Origin: Brevibacillus sp. SYP-B805
Lineage (GTDB): Bacteria; Bacillota; Bacilli; Brevibacillales; Brevibacillaceae
Direction of reading: 5' to 3'
NCBI RefSeq assembly: GCF_011059135.1
Contig: NZ_JAALGD010000004.1
Coordinates: 124,001-188,000 of the forward strand
DNA length: 64,000 nt
Both the position numbers and the translations under genes were made by a program. Below the pieces are notes generated by a model that was given only the letters and a program-made list of their open reading frames with translations, was not told the origin of the DNA and searched no databases. Shown here piece by piece: positions 35,306 through 43,531 of this stretch (positions are counted from its first letter, which is position 1; each line of letters opens with the position of its first letter).

Positions 35306-36476
35306 CGGCCGTCCCCCCCGCTGCCTGGGCGCTCATGCGGGATGACAATTGGGCAAACAGCTGGGCATGCCGCTTGCCGACGAGCGGCCAATGCATGGCG
35401 GCGCCGATGCTCCCGATTTTTTGTTCCCAGCCCCGGCGCGTCTCGTCATGCTGCAGCAGCGCGGCGATTTTTTCCGCCCACTGCGCGGTATCGCCATACG
35501 GGATCAGCAGCTCCTCGCAGCCCGCGAGCAGATCCTCGGCATAGCAGTACGGCGTGCTCAGCACCGGCCGTCCCAGCCCCACGGCATACGCCAGCGTACC
35601 GCTGGTAATCTGCTGCATGCCGGGATAGGGCGTCACGTACAGATCGCATGCGGAAAGAAACTTGACCAGTTCATCCTCCTCGACGTACCGGTCGATCATC
35701 ACCACGTGGTTCTCCAGCCGATTGCGGCTGATCAAGGCCTGCAGTTCGCGGCGGTACGCCTCCCCTTCCCGCTTTTTCACTTCGGGATGGGTCTGGCCCA
35801 CAATCGCGTAAAGGATATTAGGGACCGCTTCCACCACCTGCGGCAGCGCCTCCAGGATCATCTCCAGCCCCTTGCCCCTGCCCAGCAGGCCGAACGTCAT
35901 CATGACGCGCCGGTCCTGCCAGTCCATCTGCTGGCGAAAAGCCTCTCTCTGCTTGGGATCGGGGATCGGCGTGCCGTGGGGAATAAAGACGATCTTCTCC
36001 TCCGGCACGCCGAACGCGCGGTGCAGAAAACCGATCGCCTTGCGGTTCATCACGATGATCCGGTCGCTCCTGTCCGCAATCTCCTGCTGAATCGAGCGGT
36101 ACGGCTCCTCCGGCTCGGCAAACACGGTATGGAAGGTGGTGACCAGCGGCTTTTGCAGCGCCCGTACGAAATCGAGCACATACGCCCCCGCTTCCCCGCC
36201 GAAAATGCCGAATTCATGCTGCAGGGAGACCACGGTGACGCTGCTGTCGTTCAGGCGGCGCGCCATCTGCGCATACGCTTCCCGCTCGTTTTTTGGCAGG
36301 GGCCACAGGGCCGGGTTTCGGCCGTCCGCATGCTCCCCTCCGTCGGTCAGCACGATCACCGGGTCCGGATTGCTCCACAGCTTCGCCCGTTTCACATGCT
36401 GCCGCAGATGATAGGTATAGGTGGCCAGGCCGCACCTTCTGGGCACATAGGTGCTGACATACGCTGCCTGCGTCAT
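35286..36476 (-). CDS. GT4-family glycosyltransferase
   Basis: Retaining glycosyltransferase of 396 aa with a GT-B fold. N-terminal STYVPRRCGLATYTYHLRQ is a glycine loop; the C-terminal half has the FGLLGRGKGLEMILEALPQV motif and the EX7E-like site around YVTPYPGMQQITSGTLAYAVG. Several GT4 enzymes use GDP-mannose, and the operon makes exactly that donor, so a mannosyltransferase is likely. The acceptor is unknown. The ATG at 36476 overlaps the upstream stop as ATGA; the 3' end overlaps the toroid gene by 20 bases. Confidence 0.88.
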   Translation of the reverse strand: MTQAAYVSTYVPRRCGLATYTYHLRQHVKRAKLWSNPDPVIVLTDGGEHADGRNPALWPLPKNEREAYAQMARRLNDSSVTVVSLQHEFGIFGGEAGAYVLDFVRALQKPLVTTFHTVFAEPEEPYRSIQQEIADRSDRIIVMNRKAIGFLHRAFGVPEEKIVFIPHGTPIPDPKQREAFRQQMDWQDRRVMMTFGLLGRGKGLEMILEALPQVVEAVPNILYAIVGQTHPEVKKREGEAYRRELQALISRNRLENHVVMIDRYVEEDELVKFLSACDLYVTPYPGMQQITSGTLAYAVGLGRPVLSTPYCYAEDLLAGCEELLIPYGDTAQWAEKIAALLQHDETRRGWEQKIGSIGAAMHWPLVGKRHAQLFAQLSSRMSAQAAGGTAVASRSR

Positions 36477-37516
36477 GCTTGACTACCTCCCGCCATCCGG
36501 TTCATCACCGCTTCATGCAAGATGTGGCTGGCCCCCAGTTCCAGCCCGTAGCCGAAAATGCAGTTTTTCAGCTGAGCGGCGTCGTGGACTTTGCAGCCAT
36601 GCCACATGATCGTTTCCTGGCAGCGGACGTTTTTGCCCAGCTCGCAGTCGTCGCCGATCACGGCATACGGGCCGATCACGCTGCGCTCCCCGATCCGGAC
36701 ACGGTCGCCGATCAGCACAGGCGGGACGAACAGCACCCCTTGTCCGACCACCGTCTCCTCCCCGATCCAGATGCCTTTGTTCTGCTCCTTCTGCGCAAAC
36801 GGGAGGGAGAGCGTCCGGTCCAGCAGATCCCAGTGCACCTGTCGGTAGCGGGTTTTGGTGCCCATGTCCATCCAGTAGCCATCGATCGTCTTGCCGTATA
36901 CCCCCACGCCCTGCTCGATCAACAGGGGGAAAGTCTCCCGCTCGATGGAAACTTCCCTGCCCTGCGGGATCCATTTCAGCACTTCTTTATCCATCACATA
37001 AATACCGGCATTGATCAGGCGGGACGGGGCCTGGCTTTTGTCCGGCTTCTCCACGAAACGGACGATCTCGCCCGACCAGGTCTGCTCCACGACGCCATAC
37101 TGGGATGGGTCTTCCACCTCGGTCAGGCCGATGGTGACGGCTCCCTTGTGCTGCATGTGAAACTCCAGCAGCGGAATCAGCGACGCCTCGTGAATGATGT
37201 CGGCGTTCACCACCAGAAAGCGGTCGCCAAGCAGCCGTTCCGCATTCTTGATCGCTCCCGCCGTACCCAACAGCGTCTTCTCCACCGCGTATTCAATGCT
37301 GACGCCCCAAGCTTGTCCATCGCCAAAATATTGCTGAATCATTTCCGGATAATGCTTCACTGCGATGACAAAATCATGAATGCCCTGCCGTTTCAAGTGA
37401 GTGACAAGATGTTCAAGCCATGGGCGGTTTCCTACCAACGCCATCGGTTTCGCCATGTTCTCGGTCAGCGGCCGCAGCCGGGTGCCAAGCCCTCCTGCCA
37501 GCAGTAACGCCTTCAA
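36473..37516 (-). CDS. Mannose-1-phosphate guanylyltransferase-like nucleotidyltransferase
   Basis: Sugar-nucleotide pyrophosphorylase of 347 aa. The N-terminal domain has the activating loop LLLAGGLGTRLRPLTENMAKPM, shown here as LAGGLGTRLRPLTENMAKPM, plus VVNADIIHE and FVEKPDKS; the C-terminal quarter is a left-handed beta-helix with hexapeptides (IGDRVRIGERSVIGPYAVIG). Because manA and a mannomutase follow, GDP-mannose formation is the likely job, though glucose-1-phosphate thymidylyl- or uridylyl-transfer cannot be excluded. It is the first gene of the operon, with CIRCE 157 bp upstream of its ATG. Confidence 0.9.
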   Translation of the reverse strand: MKALLLAGGLGTRLRPLTENMAKPMALVGNRPWLEHLVTHLKRQGIHDFVIAVKHYPEMIQQYFGDGQAWGVSIEYAVEKTLLGTAGAIKNAERLLGDRFLVVNADIIHEASLIPLLEFHMQHKGAVTIGLTEVEDPSQYGVVEQTWSGEIVRFVEKPDKSQAPSRLINAGIYVMDKEVLKWIPQGREVSIERETFPLLIEQGVGVYGKTIDGYWMDMGTKTRYRQVHWDLLDRTLSLPFAQKEQNKGIWIGEETVVGQGVLFVPPVLIGDRVRIGERSVIGPYAVIGDDCELGKNVRCQETIMWHGCKVHDAAQLKNCIFGYGLELGASHILHEAVMNRMAGGSQA

Positions 37517-37672
37517 TGGTCATCATCCTCCTTGCTCCTCACGTTTTCCCCAAAGAAAAAAAAGAAGCGTTGCACATAAAAGAAATGTTTTACCTGTCAT
37601 CGTGAAATGAGAGAGTAAAAAATTTCAGTTATGAACAAGCTTCTTTTGGGTGGCAGCATCCAACTGTTTTTA

Positions 37673-37699
37673 GTAGCACTCAATCACGTTGAGTGCTAA
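37673..37699. promoter_or_regulatory. CIRCE element (HrcA operator)
   Basis: TAGCACTC-N9-GAGTGCTA is a near-perfect match to the consensus TTAGCACTC-N9-GAGTGCTAA; one arm is GTAGCACTC, the other is exact. HrcA represses chaperone operons through this site, but no chaperone gene is near. The nearest gene start it could control is the GDP-mannose operon (minus strand, ATG 37516). A possible minus-strand promoter TTGCAT-N17-TACCAT lies just before it. The rest of 37517-37859 is AT-rich with no gene I can see. Confidence 0.85.
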
Positions 37700-37859
37700 C
37701 AATATCCATGGTAAAAAGTTGGCAAGCTGCATGCAAGAAGTTGTATTGATGATTTTTTATCGTATTGTTTCATTTTTATTCAATTTTGTAATCTATCATT
37801 GTCATTCGCTCATTTTCGCCGTGATACTTCATCATACGTCAGTACGAGGCTTTGCCTCC

Positions 37860-39674
37860 CTACCGATGGGCAGGGAGGCGCCTCTCATTCTGCCTTTGCT
37901 CGCGCATGCCTTTCTGTTCCGTCCGGATCATTTGCACCACGATAAAGACGAGCACCACCAGCTGCGGTACCGCCGATTCCCAGGTCGGATATACCCCGAG
38001 CCAGCTCCAGGTCGGGAGATAGGTAACGGGATGGGCCGACAGGCTTCCGGCCACCTGCAGGGCGTGAACACTTTGCCCCAGAAACTTGAAGACCAGGTAG
38101 TAAATCAGCAAGGTGGCCAGCAGGAAAAATTGCCGGACCGGCAGACGAACGCTTCCCTTCACCATCGCGTAACCGACCAGAACCAGCACCGCCATGGCGC
38201 CGGCGATGCCGATGACGAGCTGCACCGGCTCGATGGATGGAGCGATCCCGATGTAAAAGATCGTGGTCTCCGCCCCTTCCCGCAGGATCGCCAGGCCCGC
38301 GACCAGGAACAGCGACCACAAATTGCCGCTGGCCAGCGCCACGCCCACCTGCTGATGAATGTATTGATTCCAGGCCGCCATTTGCGATTTGCCGTGAAGC
38401 CATACCCCCACCGTCAGCATCATAACCACCGAAGCCAGACCGGTGATGCCTTCCAGCAGTTCGCGGGTGCTGCCGGCAGCCACGCCCGCAATCAGGTAGG
38501 TCAAGAGAATCGCCAGCGCTCCGCTCGCGGCGAGACCGGCCGCCGCTCCGCTCCATACCCATTTTTGCTTGGAGGCGTTGTTTGAACGATGGAGAAAAGC
38601 GAGCAGCGCCGCCAATACCAGCAGGGCTTCCATGCCTTCGCGCAGCAAAATCAGGGCGGCATCCCAGGCACTGTAACCGGCTGCGTTGCGGAACGGCTCC
38701 AGCTCTGCCTGCATGGCCGCGATGACGGCGGAAGCAGCCTCGCCCTTCGGCGGACTGGACTGCAGGTCGGCCGCCGCTTCGGTCATCTGGGTCTCGATGC
38801 GGGTATACACGTCCGGCGCACGCGTTTGGACGGCTCCTTCCACGGACGGCCACAGCCGGATAAACGCCTGCATCTGTTCCGCCGCAGCCGCATGCTGCCC
38901 GGCACGGACTGCCTCCTGCGCCTTCTGCAGCAGCAGCAGGGCGTCATTTATCGTATGCTGCCCGGCATCCTGGCTCGGTTGATGCACCTTGCCCTTGGCG
39001 TAGTCCTCGATGGTTTTCATTAAGTCGGTGATGCCCGCCGCGGCGGCCTCGGCCTTGGGCGGCTCCGCCTGCAGTGCGATCCGCGCCAGGCTCATCTTCG
39101 TTTCGATATCGCCGTACACCCCGGTGTTATCCGAGCGGATGGCCGCCTCGACCTTGGACCACTGGCTGTCGAACCGCTTGAACGCACTCCGGGCCTTGGG
39201 GAACTGCTCCTGATGAACGGCGTCCAGACACTGCTGCAGTACGGGCAGCAGGGATGATGCCGCCGCCTTGCCATCCGCCTTGCTTCCCGGCGATTCCTGG
39301 GCAGCCACATAGGCGTCGGTGGCCTTGGTCAGGTTGGAAAACGCCTGATACGCCAGATCGGGGCTGCTTTCTGCATTGGGCAGCGCTTGTTTGGCTTCGG
39401 CTAGAGCCGCGTTCACGCCGTCAGCGAGCGCGGAAGCCGGGGCGTTCAATGCTTTCCAATGCGCTTCGAACTGCTCCAGATCCCTGGCGGCCTGCGTCCA
39501 GTCCTTCTGCCCCGCATGCACCAGGGCACCGCCGGCCATCGGCATCAACTGCTTCACCGCCTGATCAGGCTGACTCTCCGCAGCCCAGCTTCTCCCGCCA
39601 ACCGTCAGGAACAGCAGGGCCGCAAGCAGCAGCCATCCCCATCTGGGGGGAAAGTACCCTCTGTCGTTACGCAT
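37860..39674 (-). CDS. efeU: FTR1-type iron permease with long N-terminal domain
   Basis: Membrane iron permease (about 604 aa) of the Efe system. The C-terminal half has seven helices with the two REGxE iron motifs, LREGMEALLVL and LREGAETTIFY. Before it come a signal peptide and about 310 extracytoplasmic residues forming three related helical repeats (for example QWSKVEAAIR..IETKMSLA and LWPSVEGAVQ..IETQMTEA). The ATG at 39674 is preferred over a TTG at 39683 that sits on the ribosome binding site. It is the last gene of efeO-efeB-efeU. A GC-rich hairpin spans its stop codon. Confidence 0.93.
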   Translation of the reverse strand: MRNDRGYFPPRWGWLLLAALLFLTVGGRSWAAESQPDQAVKQLMPMAGGALVHAGQKDWTQAARDLEQFEAHWKALNAPASALADGVNAALAEAKQALPNAESSPDLAYQAFSNLTKATDAYVAAQESPGSKADGKAAASSLLPVLQQCLDAVHQEQFPKARSAFKRFDSQWSKVEAAIRSDNTGVYGDIETKMSLARIALQAEPPKAEAAAAGITDLMKTIEDYAKGKVHQPSQDAGQHTINDALLLLQKAQEAVRAGQHAAAAEQMQAFIRLWPSVEGAVQTRAPDVYTRIETQMTEAAADLQSSPPKGEAASAVIAAMQAELEPFRNAAGYSAWDAALILLREGMEALLVLAALLAFLHRSNNASKQKWVWSGAAAGLAASGALAILLTYLIAGVAAGSTRELLEGITGLASVVMMLTVGVWLHGKSQMAAWNQYIHQQVGVALASGNLWSLFLVAGLAILREGAETTIFYIGIAPSIEPVQLVIGIAGAMAVLVLVGYAMVKGSVRLPVRQFFLLATLLIYYLVFKFLGQSVHALQVAGSLSAHPVTYLPTWSWLGVYPTWESAVPQLVVLVFIVVQMIRTEQKGMREQRQNERRLPAHR

Positions 39675-39698
39675 CCTTGGCAATCTCCTCTCCGCCTC

Positions 39699-41018
39699 TT
39701 ATCCTTCGAACAACGCCTGCCCGAGATAGCCGCCTTCCCGGACACCGGGGAAACAGGCAAACACGGCGCTGCCCACGTGACTGATATATTCGTTCAGCTT
39801 ATCCTCTCTGGCAAGCCGCTGCTGGATCGGGATAAATTGTGTCCGGATGTCGCGCTGGTAACAGATGAAAAAGAGTCCGGCATCCAGCTGTCCCGTTTGG
39901 GGATCGATCCCGCTGGAGTAGGAATAGGAACGGCGGAGGATCTTTTCCTTCCCGTCCGAATGGGCCAGCCGAACATGGGCATTCATGGGAATGACCGGCT
40001 GTCCGTCCGGTCCTTTCGCGTCCAGCGGTAGCGGATCGAACTCGTTCTTGGCCCCAAGCGGCGCACCGCTGCTCCGGTATCGTCCGAAGGTAGCCTCCTG
40101 GTCGGCCAGCGAGGAACGGTCCCACACCTCAATGCGCATGCGGATGCGCCTTGCAACCAGATAACTGCCTCCCGCCATCCATGCGGGCCCGTCGGAGGAC
40201 TGCGCCCAGACCAGTTCATTCATGAGCTTGCTGTCCTTTGTGTCCGGATTGCCCGTCCCGTCTTTAAATCCCATCAGATTGCGGGGAGTCTCGTTCGGGG
40301 AGCCGGCGGCACTCGTCCGTTGGAAGCCTTCCTGCACCCACCTGAGAACTGCCACCCCCCGGGCAAGGCGCGTCAGGTTCCGCACGGCATGGAACGCCAC
40401 CTGGAGATCGTCGGAGCACACCTGCACGCCGATATCGCCTCCGCACCATTCGGGCCGCAAGTTCTCTCCCGCAAACTTCGGCAAGTCAACAAGCGCCGCC
40501 GGACGTTTGGCGGAAAGGCCGAACCGCTGGTCAAAAAACGAGGGGCCCACCCCGAAGGTAATGGTTGTGCGGGATGGATGCAGCCCTGCCGCTTCCCCCG
40601 TATCGACAGGCGGAAGGATCGGGTTGCCGGATTCCGTTCCCACCGGCTCCCCTGCGGTCATTTTCGCCGCAGCGTCCGTCCAGATCCGGAACAGATTGAC
40701 CACTTCCGCTACATCGCGCGTCGTCAGATCAAAAGAAGCGAAGCAGAGAAAGTTCTGCGCCGGGGTTAGGATGCCGGCTTGATGCGCACCGTAGAACGGA
40801 ATCCGCTCCTGCGCCGGGGAGGGGGAGACGCCGGCCGGAGCGGTGGCCGACCGACCGCCTACCAGCACGCCTCCCATGCCGGCCATCCCGAACAGCAGGC
40901 CGATGCTCCCCGCGCCAACCATCTTCAGCACATCGCGGCGCGAAATGGTCGAAGCGCTTTTTTCTTTCGGCTGCGTGACGGCCTCCGTTTCGGCAGGCTT
41001 GTTGTTCTGCTCATTCAT
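39699..41018 (-). CDS. efeB: Tat-exported deferrochelatase/DyP-type peroxidase
   Basis: Heme peroxidase of the dye-decolourising family, 439 aa. In Efe systems it is exported and oxidises ferrous iron or handles heme iron. A Tat signal (ISRRDVLKMVGAGSIGLLFG) starts the protein. The DyP motif GFKDGTGNP with the catalytic Asp is present, and the proximal heme His lies in NAHVRLAH, with a conserved Arg in RRSYSYSSG. It starts five bases after the efeO stop and is followed by efeU. Confidence 0.95.
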   Translation of the reverse strand: MNEQNNKPAETEAVTQPKEKSASTISRRDVLKMVGAGSIGLLFGMAGMGGVLVGGRSATAPAGVSPSPAQERIPFYGAHQAGILTPAQNFLCFASFDLTTRDVAEVVNLFRIWTDAAAKMTAGEPVGTESGNPILPPVDTGEAAGLHPSRTTITFGVGPSFFDQRFGLSAKRPAALVDLPKFAGENLRPEWCGGDIGVQVCSDDLQVAFHAVRNLTRLARGVAVLRWVQEGFQRTSAAGSPNETPRNLMGFKDGTGNPDTKDSKLMNELVWAQSSDGPAWMAGGSYLVARRIRMRIEVWDRSSLADQEATFGRYRSSGAPLGAKNEFDPLPLDAKGPDGQPVIPMNAHVRLAHSDGKEKILRRSYSYSSGIDPQTGQLDAGLFFICYQRDIRTQFIPIQQRLAREDKLNEYISHVGSAVFACFPGVREGGYLGQALFEG

Positions 41019-41023
41019 GCTCG

Positions 41024-41908
41024 TTAAACCCCCAGTGTTTTCCCCATGTTGGACAACGGTTCAGCCAGCGCGTCAACCGCTTGGCTCAGTTTCTTGGTCT
41101 GCTCCTGCGTCAGTTCCTGGTAGAGCACGTAGCCGTCGCCCTTCTTGTACGGCTCCAGCGCCTTCGTCATCTCCGCAAAGCGGCTTTCGATCGTCTTGGC
41201 CAGCGCCGGATCCTTTGCTTCCAGCTCCGGTTTGAGAACTTCAAAGATTTTGTAGGCTCCTTCCACATTGGCCGCAAAATCGTACAGATCGGTGTGGGAG
41301 TAGCGTTCCTCTTCCCCGGTCACTTTGGAAGAGGAGACTTCGTTCAGCAGTTCCACCGCTCCGGTCAGCAGCATCGCGGGGTCGATCTCGATGGTCTCCA
41401 CCTTGGCGCGGAGCAGCTTGCTGTCGTTGAGCAGCTGGTCTGCGTAGGTTTCCTGCCCTTTCGTGGTTTTGTCCACCCAAAGCGCTTTCTCGATCCGGTG
41501 GAAGCCGCGCCACTCTTTTTCGTCAACATCTCCCTCGCGCGCATCGATATTCGGGTCCAAATCGCCCAAGGCCTCGGCAATCGGTTCGATCCGTTCGTAA
41601 TACATCCGGGTCGGCGCGTACAACTCTTGGCTCTTTTTCAAATCGCCCGACTTGACTGCAGTTACGAACTCTTCCGTCGCTTTCACGAAAGCGTCGCACT
41701 GCTCAATGACGTATTTGCGGTACTGCTCCGTGGCATCCTTTAACGGCGCATTGGCTGTCGCCGCCGTCGCGCCGGTGTCGGGTTGGGCCGCAGGCGCGGA
41801 TGCAGGTACGGAAGCAGGCTGGACATTCGTTGTGGACTCCGTGCTGCAACCGGAAAACAGGAAAGACGAACATAAAACGGCTGCTGCAATCATATTGCGA
41901 GTCTGCAT
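41024..41908 (-). CDS. efeO: EfeO-type iron-binding lipoprotein
   Basis: Lipoprotein of about 294 aa with an M75/imelysin-like domain that feeds iron to EfeU. The lipobox is LFSGC; an Ala/Pro-rich linker follows. The metal motif HxxE is visible in RGFHRIEKALW. A cupredoxin domain, present in some EfeO proteins, is absent. Start choice is uncertain between ATG 41908 and GTG 41917, both behind GGAGGAG. It is the first gene of the operon, directly behind a promoter with two Fur boxes. Confidence 0.93.
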   Translation of the reverse strand: MQTRNMIAAAVLCSSFLFSGCSTESTTNVQPASVPASAPAAQPDTGATAATANAPLKDATEQYRKYVIEQCDAFVKATEEFVTAVKSGDLKKSQELYAPTRMYYERIEPIAEALGDLDPNIDAREGDVDEKEWRGFHRIEKALWVDKTTKGQETYADQLLNDSKLLRAKVETIEIDPAMLLTGAVELLNEVSSSKVTGEEERYSHTDLYDFAANVEGAYKIFEVLKPELEAKDPALAKTIESRFAEMTKALEPYKKGDGYVLYQELTQEQTKKLSQAVDALAEPLSNMGKTLGV

Positions 41909-41941
41909 GGGAAACACAACTCCTCCGAGATGAATTGATAT

Positions 41942-41989
41942 CGAAAATTATTCTCAATAGAAAATAACACAGTTGAGAATTGTTTTCAA
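41942..41989 (-). promoter_or_regulatory. efe promoter with two Fur boxes
   Basis: On the minus strand -35 TTGAAA (41989-41984) and -10 TATTTT (41966-41961) are 17 bp apart. TGAGAATTGTTTTCA (41974-41988) overlaps the -35 and CGAAAATTATTCTCA (41942-41956) lies after the -10; both match the 7-1-7 Fur pattern TGATAATNATTATCA closely. Iron repression is expected. Confidence 0.8.
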
Positions 41990-42041
41990 TCATTTTCGCA
42001 GAAAAATTCTCCTCGCTCCGGATAATTCCTGGTTAAGAAAA

Positions 42042-42135
42042 CCCCGCCGCCTTGAGCTAACGCTGGTGTCGACGGGGGCCCCAACCTTTCTTACTTGGCT
42101 TTATCGCTTTAAAAGGCTTGAACATTCCGATATAC
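42042..42135 (+). repeat. Dispersed repeat family B, copy 2 (compact)
   Basis: CCCCGCCGCCTTGAGCTAAC, then GGTGTCGACGGGGGCCCC, AACCTTTCTTAC and TTTATCGCTTT, ending near GATATAC. It matches the copy at 25760-25920 in the same orientation but lacks the 64-bp insert. It fills most of the gap between the efe promoter and the glcF terminator. Confidence 0.7.
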
Positions 42136-42136
42136 C

Positions 42137-42183
42137 AAAAAAGCCAACCGCAGAAGAAACTTCCTCCTGCGGTTGGCTTTTTC
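42137..42183. terminator. Terminator after glcF, bidirectional
   Basis: Perfect 13-bp stem AAGCCAACCGCAG/CTGCGGTTGGCTT with T-runs on both strands. Confidence 0.85.
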
Positions 42184-42199
42184 CGGTTGATCACGTTGC

Positions 42200-43531
42200 T
42201 TATTCGATTCCACAAGCCTCAGCCAGCACTTCGACGATATGAAGCGCTCTCATCTCCCCTGCGGGTTCCTGCCGTTCCACCCCCAGCTTCATCTGCAGCA
42301 GACACCCCGGGTTCGTTGTCACGATGGTCGCTGCGTTTGTGTCCTTAACCTTCTCCATTTTGGCGTCAAGTATTTTCATCGAGTGCTCGAAATGCAGCAG
42401 ATTGTAGATCCCGCCGGAAGCACAACAGCTGTCGCTGCCTTCCAGTTCCACGAAGGTTGCGCCGGGAATGGACTGCAGCAGCTGCCGCGGCGGCGTCACG
42501 ACGCCTTGTACATTGCGCAGGTGGCAGGAGTCCTGATAGGTGATCACACCCTCCCACTCCTGCTGGAAGGGAAGCGGCCCGTACTGAACAAGAATCTCGG
42601 TAATATCCCTTGATTTTGCGGCAAATCTGTCGGCTCGCTCCGCCCATTCCCCTTCGCCGGCCAACAGGTGATCGTATTCGCGCAGGATCGCTCCGCAGCC
42701 CCCGGCATTGTTCACGTAGAAGTCCGCGCCCGTTTGTTCAAACGCTTCAATATTTGCCTTTGCCAATTCTCTCGCCTCGTCGGCCAATCCCTGATGGGCG
42801 TGCAGGGCCCCGCAGCAGTTTTGCCCTGCCGGAATGATCACTTCACAGCCAACCAGCGAGAGCAGTTCTATCGAGAGGCGATTGGTCCGGTGCATCATCG
42901 CGTCCATGACACAGCCCGCAAAAAAAGCTACGCTCGCCTTCTTCACGCCTTTGGCGGGAATGACCGTTCCCCGCCTGGTTCGTTTGGCAGGAGACTCCAG
43001 ACGCGGAAGCACCTTTTCAAACGCTGCCATGGGCTGGGGTAACAGCCGGATCAATCCCGTTTTCCGGACGAGTTTGTCGAGTCCAAGCTTCTGATAAACC
43101 CAGACGAGATTGCCAAGTGCCCGCAGCCTCCGCGGATATGGGAACAGATGGGAAAGAACCATCTGTTTCAGTTTGCTGCCCCGTCCTGCAGAGGGCTGTA
43201 CGGATTCTGCATCGGCAATCACTTCCTTCGCCGCTTCCAAGATGTGCCCATATGGCACGCCTACGGGACAAGCTACCTCGCAGGCCCTGCAGCCCAGGCA
43301 CAAATCGATCGGCTTCGCCAAGTCCTGCAGCACGTCGATTTTGCCTTCTGCCGCCATCTTTACCAAGTTGATTCTTCCGCGCGGGGAAGCGGCCTCTCTC
43401 CCCATCGATTCATACGTTGGACAAGCTGGCAGACAGTAGCCGCATTGCACGCATTGGTTGGTTGCGTCATGCGCCAGATCAAACAGTTTTTGGGCGCCGG
43501 TTGTTTCCCTTGTTGCAGCAGGCAGGCTCAT
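42200..43531 (-). CDS. glcF: Glycolate/lactate oxidase iron-sulfur subunit (GlcF-like)
   Basis: Electron-transfer subunit of 443 aa. Two 4Fe-4S motifs: CVQCGYCLPACPTY and CLGCRACEVACPVG. Two CCG-type cysteine domains follow (FFAGCVMDAMMHRTN..QNCCGALHAHQG and DSCHLRNVQ..DSCCASGGIYN). With GlcD it oxidises a 2-hydroxy acid such as glycolate and passes electrons to the quinone pool. The ATG at 43531 overlaps the glcD stop as ATGA; the frame stays open upstream but that is antisense to glcD coding. The third gene of the DUF6282-glcD-glcF operon; no GlcE-type subunit is present. Confidence 0.93.
   Translation of the reverse strand: MSLPAATRETTGAQKLFDLAHDATNQCVQCGYCLPACPTYESMGREAASPRGRINLVKMAAEGKIDVLQDLAKPIDLCLGCRACEVACPVGVPYGHILEAAKEVIADAESVQPSAGRGSKLKQMVLSHLFPYPRRLRALGNLVWVYQKLGLDKLVRKTGLIRLLPQPMAAFEKVLPRLESPAKRTRRGTVIPAKGVKKASVAFFAGCVMDAMMHRTNRLSIELLSLVGCEVIIPAGQNCCGALHAHQGLADEARELAKANIEAFEQTGADFYVNNAGGCGAILREYDHLLAGEGEWAERADRFAAKSRDITEILVQYGPLPFQQEWEGVITYQDSCHLRNVQGVVTPPRQLLQSIPGATFVELEGSDSCCASGGIYNLLHFEHSMKILDAKMEKVKDTNAATIVTTNPGCLLQMKLGVERQEPAGEMRALHIVEVLAEACGIE

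Noticed and set aside
37689-38585. Plus-strand gene directly behind the CIRCE element
   Set aside because: Most of this frame is antisense to efeU and its first part is an AT-rich low-complexity stretch; no chaperone or other family is recognisable.
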